Shown piece by piece: positions 45,522 through 55,700 of a stretch of 64,000 bases of DNA (the stretch's first letter is position 1; each line of letters opens with the position of its first letter). The translations under genes and the position numbers were made by a program. Below the pieces are notes generated by a model. It did not search any database. It worked only from the letters and a program-made list of their open reading frames with translations, and was not told the DNA's origin. The DNA comes from Nymphaea colorata. Lineage: Eukaryota > Streptophyta > Magnoliopsida > Nymphaeales > Nymphaeaceae. The DNA lies in the NCBI RefSeq assembly GCF_008831285.2, contig NC_045140.1, positions 7,686,505 through 7,750,504 of the forward strand. The letters are read 5' to 3'.

Positions 45522-46664
45522 TAGTTGTATTTACATACGTATATGAAAATTTATTAAAAAATGATCTTACATATAAACATGAGAATGTCACGAAGATGCA
45601 CTTTAACATGTATACATTCGTGAAGGGTTTTTCGGGTTGGACAAATCTCAACCTCAAAAATGAATATAATAATAAAGAAATCTCAATCCAAGCGCTCATT
45701 CTTACCGTTCATTCACGTATTAACAAAAAGTATCAATAATTTATGCATAAGCAACATCTCAAAACAAAATACACATTCAATAGAAGAGAGAAACATGTTT
45801 CGGTCCTACAATGAAAACTGGTTTCACCTTCTCACACTCCTAGTGCACTCAAGGATAGCTCTTGACTCTAGAAAGTAGATTTCAGAGCTATCTTGTATGG
45901 CCATGGGGAGGTGAAGAAGGAAGAAAGCAAGAAGAGAAAAGTTTTGAGATATTAATTACATACCTCTAATGTGAATGATATTTGAAGATAAGTCTCCTTC
46001 TCCCAATGATTCTAAAGTTTCTTGAATAGAGCTCCAAGGCATTGAACATGTCTCTCTGAGAAGCCTCCTCATGCTCCATTGAAGAATAGAAGTTAGGGAA
46101 GCTTGCTCTCACGGTTGGAGAAGAAGAATAAGAGAAAATGAGAGGAATAGAGAGAGAGCTAGGGGAAAAAATCTAAGTTATCAAATGAGAAAACACTAGA
46201 GGTTTTTCAAGGGTTAGCTCATGCCGAAGAGAAAAGATTTTGATGATATTTATAAGGAGTTTTAAAGCCAAAACTCAAAATTTGATTTTTTTTTTAAATT
46301 TAACAATATTTGCATGTGAATTCTAAATATTTATTTTGAATAATTTTAAATTTATTTTTTAAATAGGTTTTGACCAAATGAGATTGGCCCTTAACCCCTG
46401 CAAACACCCCTTTGGGGGTGTGGACAGAGCTAATGCCCACCCATCAGACCAAAAACACCCTCAAGTGGGCAGTTTTTTACCCAAAAAGGGGCCTACACCT
46501 GCCTCGATGCATAGGCTGTGATTGGCCATGCACGCCTTGCCAGGCGACAGCACCAAGCGATGTTGTGGCTGTGCTACGCATGGTAGCACCTTGGCCAGAG
46601 TGCATGGCCTGACCATGCGCTGCTCGGCCAGGCACCGGGCATGCGTGAGGGGGTAGAAATGCCC

Positions 46665-46695
46665 CCCTTATTGGTTCGTTTTGAACCAATAAGGG
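46665..46695. repeat. Perfect 13-bp inverted repeat in LTR
   Basis: The arms CCCTTATTGGTTC and GAACCAATAAGGG are separated by five bases (GTTTT). The 3' LTR keeps the same hairpin with one mismatch near 30885-30910, so it is an original LTR feature, perhaps in the transcript. Confidence 0.75.
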
Positions 46696-47509
46696 TTGGC
46701 TTTCACCTCCTTGGCTTCTAAGTGATCCCACACATAAAAAATGTAAAAAAAATATTTTTTTAAAACACATATTTTAAATGGCAAAGTAGTATTTTGTTAC
46801 AAATAGGGCCGACTTCATTTTGAGTGATTCTGAACTTGTTTTAGATCTGAATCTTGGTTGCCAATGTGTTCTAATAGACGCTGAGGCTTGGATCAAGGAT
46901 CTTAGGCTCGAAGTATATTTTTGGCGCAAAATTGAGATGCAAAATAAAGGGAATGTTTGTGAATGTGCGAGCGGCGCTTGATAGTATCAAAATTTGTTAT
47001 TTTGGCCTCGACTTTGGATTTTGAATTGAAATTTTTGATTTGGATCCAAACTTTGGTTTTGGATCTAACTTGGATTCAAGAGCTACTTTATGCGTTCACT
47101 TTCCTAGTTTAGATGTAATTTCGTTCTTGGGGTTCAATCATGGTCTTTGGCTTCGTATTCTAGAATAAGGTGTGTATTTTAGATCTACGACTTGGATTTG
47201 GATCTGAATCTTGGTCTAAAGTTGGATTTTGGATTTAAATATTGCATTTGGACTTGGATATAGGCCTAGGAATCCATTTTGGATCGAGTGGCCGTGAATT
47301 GGACTTGGGCATAGATATAGAAGTTTGTCTTGTGTCTAGGGTCGAGATTTGAATTTGAGTGTGAGTTTAGAAGCCCGTTTTGAGCTGAGCTTGGGCCCGG
47401 GGTTTGAAATCAGATTCTGGTCATTGTAAAAATGGTTGAAATAACTGAGAATCTTATTTGAGTGAAATGAAATACATTCTTTTGAAAAAAAATGAGGTGA
47501 TAACAGTCA

Positions 47510-49190
47510 TGCATTGCAAATCCCAAGGGTTTGCCCATTCTCTCTCCTATAGATAGGACTCCTCCCTCTCCTTTGGCACTATATTCTTTGAGCTATTCCT
47601 TGGTGAGCCCAAAAAGTTGGTAAAATTTCAATTGGGTACTAAAAAGGGTACAACTCAAAACAAGTTAAATTTATTTTTTGTCTAAGTGTTGGTTCGGGCT
47701 GCATTAACACTCAACGTAGACCCAACCAGACACGGTGTAGGGGTCATGGGATTAGACTTAGCTGGGGCACCAAATTTAGGTAGTTCCTTTTTCCCTCTTA
47801 TTTCTTTTCATATTTGCAATTTAGTATTTTTCTTTCTTCATGTTTAGTTTAGTTTTGCTTTTAGTAAGTTTAGTTAGTTTAATCATGCATTGCGGTTTTG
47901 TTTTAACATACACTGAACCACTTTGCACGAACATGCACCCCTTTGTCTAAAACCAAACTGGATCCGCCAAATTGCATACTCTACGTGCATCAACCCAGGA
48001 TGCGACAACCTGAACCTAGCCTAGTTGTCATACAATAACCATTTCAAATCATGGTTTTCTCTAAAATGTTTTGAAAAGAAATCTCTTTTAGTTTAAAAAA
48101 CCGTAGGTCATATAGGCATGGAGTCCAAAGCTATCGCAATTCCCTAAGACTAAATTTAGACCGGTCTTGGAGCCTACTACTTATAAGCCTAGTTCAATAG
48201 CCTAGATCTAGTCAAACTCCTTTAAATACTCAATTCATATGAAATGAATGAAGCATATATCATATAACACATGGTTTGACTAAGACCAAGCCCATTTGTG
48301 ATAGTCAAACCTGTCCCAAGTAGGTTCAAATCTAGTGTAGGCAAGACTGAGCCCAGTTATTTTGACCAACTTAACCCTAGCCCATTTGGACCTTGGATCA
48401 CATTTCCAAGTACTGGATTTAAATGATAAACCTTATGTGGATCTAAACCAACATTAACCCAAGTCTAACCTACTTGGATTTGGATCCCAAGTATTGGATT
48501 TTGGATACCAAATATTAGATCTTGGATCTTGGACCTTAGATTTTGGATCCTGGATTTTAGACTTTGGATTTTGAATTAAAATTCACATATGAGTCTCAAA
48601 CCATAAATCTCAAATTATGGATTTCAGAGTTCAGGCCCTAGTTTTTTTATCTTAAATTTCAGATCTTGGATTGAATTTCAAAGCAAATGAGTACTTGATC
48701 ATAAACCTATGATCAATCCCTCCAAAAACAAACCCAAATACAATATTTTAAACCTTGTAATCATCAAATTTGAATCTATCCTTTTAAAATTTGGATCTTA
48801 AAAGATCTAATCGTGAATACTATATCAAATTTACTGAATCTTTGATCTTCAATTTTAGATCATGGAGTCTCAATCACATGAAATGATATTTTGACTTATA
48901 CAATGTCTCTTATTTCAGTTTTCGAACAATAATTGTATAAAACTTCATAGATCATGATTATAAATCTTGGATTCAGATCCAGTTTTCTTCTAATAGGTCC
49001 ACGTCCTACATCCTAGTCATAGTATAGACCAGGACTCTAGGTCTGCATGACTCAGTTCTTGCATGCATCATATTTATTTTGGGCATTAACTTGCATTGAT
49101 CTCTGATGATCCAGACATCAACAGACATCAAGATTTAATTCTTTCTATTCATAAGTTTATTTCTAAGGTCTATTTAGATTTCAAAACATG
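47510..49190. repeat. Degenerate TTGGAT(T/C) repeat region, no gene
   Basis: Between 48410 and 48870 the sequence is dominated by irregular CTTGGATTTTGGAT phrases like those in the LTRs. No coding region or element end can be supported. Confidence 0.5.
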
Positions 49191-49192
49191 CA

Positions 49193-49471
49193 TCATTTTA
49201 AATCTATAGTATGTTTCCTTTTCATAGGTTTTGGATGATATTTAGGTTTAGGAATTGGAACATTTAGTTTAGCCCTTGGTTTGTAAGTGCCAGGAATGGT
49301 TAGACTTTGTACCGATAGGTCAAGTTCTGTCTCTTGGAATCCTACACAAAGAACAAAGGCAAGTACATGTAATGATATCCCATTTATTATGGTTTGCATG
49401 TTAAATTGAAAAATTTTACATGTAAACACATCCTCTTTGTATCCAACTATCCCAAAGGTTAGTGACTCCAC
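49193..49471 (-). other. Unrecognised 92-codon frame
   Basis: The C-terminal part is basic and proline-rich (PRAKLNVPIPKPKYHPKPMK). It could be a gag-like or leader fragment of a retroelement. No domain is recognised and the surrounding sequence is repeat debris. Confidence 0.2.
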
Positions 49472-49645
49472 ACATAGTCGTGTGACCCATTGGGGTCATG
49501 GTTGTGTGGACAGCTAGGTGGGAGTGCCTGCTTTTGAAATCTGGTGAGAACTATAGGATTGGTACTTAATGGCAGGACTTTGAATAAAATACTAAATAAT
49601 ATGTGTGGCCAATTGAATAAGGCATTTCCTATGAATGCACCCCAT

Positions 49646-50045
49646 ATTAGGGATGTACAACGGGCTAAGCCAACTCAAGCTTTACTCGAACCCACCCATG
49701 CAAGTCAACTCGAGCTCAAGTTGTTTAATAAATGTGTTTAGCTCGAGTTTAAGTTAAAACTTGAGTTATAGATGAGTCGGGTTTGAGTTACATGAACTCA
49801 ACTTGTTTAAACTCAGCTCAGCTTGTGTCCTCCTTATTTGTTAATCTTTAGGGGCACGTCATTAATTTTTTATAAACCTTAACACCCTTTTTATGGTTTT
49901 CATTTTCATTGAAAGAAAACAATATATGAATTAAGTTACATGAGTTTAAGCAAGTCGAGCTCGAGCTGAGACCCAGTTCAATTCATGAGTCAAGCTTGAG
50001 CTCTAGCCAAGCAATGTGTGACTCGAACCAAGCTCGACCCCAAGT
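49646..50045. mobile_element. One-ended TAGGGATG-type repeat, CTCGAGTT-rich
   Basis: It begins TAGGGATGTACAACGGGC and continues with ACTCGAGCTCAAGTTG-like alternating phrases, as in the 62174 element. The matching right terminus is missing, so it is truncated. Confidence 0.45.
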
Positions 50046-50320
50046 TACCAATGTGTTGTTTTATTGGAGTGTCCCGATCCTGCCTCCTCAACGTAAGTGC
50101 CCTTGATGTCATTCTTGTACCCTCAACGTCTTTGGTTGTGATGCTTTTATGATGAATATACAATCAATTTTCTAGATGTGATCCTTCTGTATATAATAGA
50201 AATATGTATATATTTGTTTTTGGGTTGCCATGATGCCATCTTTCTGAACGGGTTGATATTGTGTGCACAAAATTACACATACATCATTCTGATAGAGTAT
50301 AACACATGTATGCTCCAGGG

Positions 50321-51473
50321 CAGTGGCGGAGCCAGCGTAGGGCAGGTGTGGGCGCCTGCCCACGCCAGCCTAAGATAGCCCAAATTCAAGTCGTAGCCTT
50401 CTTCCTCCCTCTCACTCTCTTCACTATTTATTAGAAATTCATAAGAATTGAGATCTTAAATTCATAGTGTTATCATAAAGATGTCATGCATGGCGGGAGA
50501 AGTTACCGAAGGTTCTCCTTAGCTTAGTCGATTTCTATGGGGAAAAAGAGGCAGACCACCATAACTCTGGCTTTTTACGTGATTGCAAGGGAGAAATTAT
50601 CCATGATAAGTTTAACGGAGTGGTGGTACACTAAAAACATTTGTTTCATGCCTCATTTAATAAATCATGAGTTTAAATTAAAAAAGAAAAAGGTGAGAGA
50701 AGAAGGCCACGTTCGGAGACGGCTAAGAATTTTCTTAAATATTGTAAAATTTTTAAATGGTCTCGCACATCTTCACCCTGTGGCCTATTAGAAACATGTA
50801 TAATTTATTTGTCTAAACCACATTGGAAAATTATCAAGAACTGTCTTGAATATTTTAAAATTTTTAATTGTCTCACACATCTTTACCATGTGGCCTACTT
50901 AGAAGAAATGCATGACATCTTTTGTCTTACCCCAATTGGAAAATTATCTTTTCATGTACGAAATTTTTGTGAGATTCGAATTCCTTGTCGTAGATGATGT
51001 CTACACTCTATCAGGGCAGGTACCAAACCAGTCTCCGGGCTCTACTTGTTCTGGCTAGGCTTGCAGAAGTGAGCCACGAGACTTGCAGGAGATTATTCAT
51101 AAAACATTTAACACCGATTTTCTAAATTTGCATTTTCAATTAATTAAAATCACTTTTTTAATATTCAATAGTATTAATGTGAAAATAAATTTGTAAATCA
51201 GGTTACACAAGCCAAATAAAAGGCCAACACTTTCAGGTCATGCTTAGCGTTTTAGCTGCTCGATTTAGGCTTTTTAGGCCCTATCCGGACCATGCCTTTT
51301 TTATTTTTTTTTCTTCCTCCCAATAAGAAATTTTAAGTTAGAAGACGGTCTCTTAAAAATTCTTTATTTTTAACTAATAATCTTAAATATTTATCCTTAT
51401 ATATATATAAGTCCCCCACCAGATTTGAGTATTTTAAATAAGTGCCCCGCCAACCAATTTTTCTGGCCCACTG
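50321..51473. mobile_element. hAT-type element, 1153 bp, perfect TSD
   Basis: It starts CAGTGGCGGAGCCAGCG and ends TTCTGGCCCACTG, with short imperfect TIRs of the GGCGGAGCCAG kind. CTCCAGGG at 50313-50320 and 51474-51481 is an exact 8-bp duplication. The inside is AT-rich and has a repeated segment of about 57 bp (50733 and 50847) but no recognisable transposase, so it is non-autonomous. Confidence 0.75.
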
Positions 51474-51481
51474 CTCCAGGG

Positions 51482-52700
51482 TTGCTATGCACTAACTATG
51501 CAAACAATTGATATATTGTCACGTAGGACAGGTCGTGCCAGACATTGAATACGTCAGCAAAACTGCTTTCTTGTATGATTCACTCATGCTGCACTAAGGT
51601 TTGTATGGGTTGTGTCCTGAGAATGACGCTGTCACATCAACATCAGCCTAGGATTTCTGAAAATAGGCGAAACAAATGCTAGAGTTTGTTAACCATACCT
51701 TAAACAAGGGAACTATATTACATATTTTGAAAAAAAAGGACAAAATTCATACTAGATTAAGAAGCGTCATATAAGCCCAAGACATCAGCTGCATTTCTCT
51801 TACTAGTTTAAATAAATTAGTAACTTGTGATTAGATATGAATTTATTTAACCAATATTCAAGTCCTAAAAAGACATGGAAGCATAGATCTACTTAAATTC
51901 TTAGAAGTGGCATCCTCGTTTATGAAGATATGCATTGAATTTTGCCAATAAATTTTGGATTTCTTTGACAAATTGCAACTCTCTGTAGGTTCATCATAGG
52001 TCCCCTTTTTGAGCTCTATATAGAACCAAACCACCTGATGAAGGCCTTTCAATTTCATTTTCTTACTTTTTCCTGCATAAAGAATTAGTCTTTTAGTGCA
52101 CTTGTAAGTGAACTTTACGTTTTCCCTCTTTCTAGTCTTATTTTCTTGTTGCCCTAGTCACATTCCATTAAAGTATTAAACATCAACACTTACTACAACT
52201 ATATCAACAGGAAGCAGATAGTAAAAAATTAAAGTATGAATCATTAGTAGCTCTCACAGTTTTAAAACCACCGAGAGGATCTACTAATGGGAATCTGGAG
52301 ATTGACATGCATGCCTGAGCTTAGACAGTTAAAACTTCTATTTGTCTCTCCAGTCAAGCACTGTTTGAAATTCCTATGCATACCAAACCTACAGTTTATT
52401 GGGCCTCCCTGACCTTATAGAGAAACTTCGACATTACATCAAGAGAAATGGGTCTTAGAGTGACTGGCCACCAACTCTCACACATTTAGTTGCTGAGCCC
52501 TTGTCCACTTATCTCAGAGATCAGCATTGTCAACTGACCGATACCACATTGGAGTTGCTTTCCTCTTCAAGCTGATGATACTGAATAGTCTCTGACCCCT
52601 CCATTTGTGTGGCAGGGCTGTCATCTTTTCCTCTAAGGAACACCACAGTGGTTAGTCTCATAGCAGTATATACGACAGATGACAGCATATAGGTTCAGGG
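51482..52700. other. Region downstream of the SLC35F gene
   Basis: No gene or element end is recognised. A minus-strand AATAAA (TTTATT at 52395-52400) lies about 300 bp beyond the SLC35F stop and is a candidate polyadenylation signal. Confidence 0.35.
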
Positions 52701-52703
52701 AAA

Positions 52704-52772
52704 TTACGTGAATGAGTACATGGCAAGACCAATTGCAATGACAGCAAACGCACAAAAATAAAGCCAATCCAC
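52704..52772 (-). CDS. SLC35F last exon
   Basis: This exon has 22 codons and a TAA stop: VDWLYFCAFAVIAIGLAMYS then FT. It has a TTCTGCAG acceptor. It is the final transmembrane helix with a very short cytosolic tail. Confidence 0.9.
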   Translation of the reverse strand: MDWLYFCAFAVIAIGLAMYSFT

Positions 52773-55700
52773 CTGCAGAAAGCAAATAAAGACATCAAAG
52801 AAAAAGGTACATTTGTGTGTGCATGTGTGTGTGTGTGCACATGCAAAGGACCAAACTTGAAGGCAATATGTCAAAAACCTGTTGATGATAGAAGAAAATA
52901 CGAATCAGAACTGCCCACATATTTGATGTGAGGAGAGAGAGATTGAACATTGTTGCTCCACTCGTCTGTACCATGGCAGGAAACTTATGAAATAGGAATA
53001 TTTTATGATGTGAATTCACAAAAGTACTTGTGTGGGGCCTGAAGGCCAAAACCAAGCATTCGAAAATTAGAAAAGTAGGATTATTGAAGCAATACTTGAT
53101 GTAATAAAAGGCAAGTGAGTTGCCATTTTCAAACACTAACAAAAGTTACAGAACCTGTTACAATAACATATTTATGCTACCACCGCTCCTCAGCAAACCA
53201 TGCATGAGATATAGCTGAAAATTATGATAACTTCTTTCTTTTCCTTTCTTCTCATTAGCAAGCTAGGGTTAGGCAGAGACATACAGGTTTGTACAAAGAG
53301 ATGCACCTATTGAACAGTTAACCTCCTTCAATTTCAAGGTCGCATGTCTGAACCCATTATTAGGTGAACAGTTATGTGAAGTAAATGAATGTAGAAATCA
53401 AATCCTAGAATAAAAGAATTGGAAGAACTTTATTTGTTGCTATTGCTTTCAAGTTTCAACTATGAAGAATGATTCTAATGGCATGAGGAGACCTGTTTAT
53501 GGTGTGACGTTATTTTGCTATAATCAAGCAACAGGGACTGGTTTCTGTCAATGTATCTTGACCTTGGTCAATAAAATGAATCCAGAGTTCCAACGACAGG
53601 ATGAACCAAGCTGTCACCTTGATGGCCAACATAGTGAAATAGCAAAAACAAGGAGTCTCTTTCTCAAGTATGCATATTGCAAGAAAACATGGGCTTCCTG
53701 CACCTGGTTAGGAAAGCCATTCTTAACATCCCAATATGAAAGGTGTCATAAACTCAACAGCTTGTGCCCCTTGCTGCCAGGTCAAAGTTTGTACCTGGTG
53801 AGCAGGAGCAACTAGGATGTCTTGCTCCAGAAAGATTCCATATCCATCATGGAATACCTGAACAAGATGAAGTTAATCATATACCTGCTTGTAGTTGCAG
53901 GATGCAATGTTATCCGTATCGTACGATACGGACGCGTATCGTACGATACGTATCGTCCGTATCAGTGTTTTCGATACGTTACACCTAATAAATACGATAC
54001 GCGTACGTATCGTACGTGTATCGCACGTATCGTGCGATACGGTGGGCGTATTGCACGATACGTGCAATACACCCCCGTATCGCACGATACGGGAGTAAAA
54101 TTAAAAAAGGGGCCGTCGGGCCCCTTTTTGCTTCTTATTTTGAAACTGACGCTCCTCTCTCTCTCTCTTCTTGTTTCTCAATGCTGCCAGAGACGTGGGA
54201 GGGAGAGATTTTCTCCATTGCATCAAGATTTGCCGGTGAAGAAGCTTCATTTCTCGTTGTGGGGAGTCTTGGGACGGTGGGAAGCTTGGAGAAAGAGGGT
54301 TTTTTGGTTTTTAACACCAAGAAGGTAAGAAATAACTCATTTTTGCCGTTGAATCGTTCATTTCTCTTATTTCCTACATTTATTTGTATGTTTTTACTTG
54401 TTTTGTGAAGATATAATGTCGGATCCTGCATGGCAGTGGTGTACAAGGGTGAATCCCAAAGATAGATTAAGAGTTAAGTGCAATTATTGTAAGCAAATCA
54501 TATCAGGAGGGATTTCTCGCTTTAAACACCATATAGCTGGTACACACAGCGATGTGGCTGCTTGCAATGGTTCCCAAGAGATCCCATTGCCAGCGTATGT
54601 AAAGCACCAGTGTCAGCAGCTTCTTGATGCAGTGAAAGCAAGTAGGATTGAAAAGGACATGGAAGATGCGGAGGAAGGATATGGGGACCCACATGAAGGG
54701 GAAGAAAGTGAAGGTGAAGATGTTCAACTTGAACAAGAAGATGTTGGTGTCAGTTTGGGAACAACTAAAGGGAAAGGCATCATGCATGGAGGTGGTTCTT
54801 CTGCAACTGCAACCAGAAAAAGAAGAGGTGCAAGTATAAGTTCAGTTTCACGAGGACGTGGCAGAAGTCAGGGTCGTACTGGTGGTGGTAGAGTACCTAC
54901 TATGAAGTCGAGCAATATGTCTGGTTCGATCAAGAATTTTTTTCCCAATTATACTGCTGCTGGTGCTCAGCCTGAGGTTCGTATAGCCATGCAATCAAAG
55001 GATATTATTGAAGCAGCAGATGAAACCATAGGAAGGTGGTTCTATGATGCATCCATTCCCTTCAATGCAGCAAACTTTTATCATTATCAGCCTATAGCAG
55101 ATGCGATTGCTAGTGTAGGGCGAGGGTATAAAATGCCCTCTTTCATAAATTGCGAGGTAAAATTCTCAACAATATAGTTAGAGATGTGAAGACATATTGT
55201 GATGAACTAAAATTGAGCTGGAAAGCTACAGGATGCAGTGTAATGGCAGATGGGTGGACAGACATCAAGAACAGAACATTGGTAAACTTCCTTGTATATT
55301 GCCCTCTTGGTACTATGTTCTTAAAATCTGTTGATTTGTCTGATACTCCTAAGACTGCTGATGTGTTGTTTGGGATTTTTGATAAAGTTATAGAAGAAGT
55401 TGGGCCTGAAAATGTCGTACAATTTATTACTGATAATGCAGCAAATTATAAAGCTGCAGGTGAAATGTTAGCAGCACGATATGGGACATTTTATTGGAGT
55501 CCATGTGCTGCTCACTGTATAAATCTTATGCTTCAGGATCTTGGTGAAAGAGATGATATGAAGTTGACAGTTCATAGATGCCAAGAAATCACGAAGTTTA
55601 TTTACAATCATGCTTATGTCTTGAATTTGATGAGGAAATTCACAAATGGGGCTGAATTAATTCGACCTGCACAAACACGGTTTGCTACAAATGTTTTGAC

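Larger units (their letters stand above)
30075..47509 (-). mobile_element. Large Tat-type Ty3/gypsy retrotransposon, minus strand, split by a GC-rich insertion
   Basis: From high to low coordinate it contains a 5' LTR, a primer site TGGCGACC..., gag, aspartic protease, reverse transcriptase, RNase H, a second RNase H and integrase in one coding order, and a 3' LTR. The extra RNase H-like domain between RT/RH and integrase, the TGGCGAC-type primer site and the long LTRs are hallmarks of the plant Tat lineage. All domains have stops. The element is interrupted at about 33.78-38.58 kb. LTR boundaries are inferred from TGACT starts and sequence matches; the target site is not clean (GCATC versus TGCAT). 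Confidence 0.75.
44617..47509 (-). repeat. 5' LTR of the Tat-type element
   Basis: On the minus strand it starts TGACTGTTATCACC and ends near CGCA next to the primer site. The high-coordinate 1.3 kb (46020-47330) matches the 3' LTR. The low-coordinate 1.3 kb has no clear partner, so this LTR carries an insertion or the other a deletion. It contains TTTGGATTTGGATC-type runs and a GC-rich patch (46400-46700) shared with 30730-30920. Confidence 0.6.

Noticed and set aside
54104-54129. Bacterial rho-independent terminator
   Set aside because: The shape fits, but the sequence lies in a plant transposon, so a bacterial terminator role is not meaningful.
53822-54328. 168-codon plus-strand frame over the hAT left end
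   Set aside because: It joins copia gag residues to sub-terminal palindromes by chance; the TSD and TIR cut through it.
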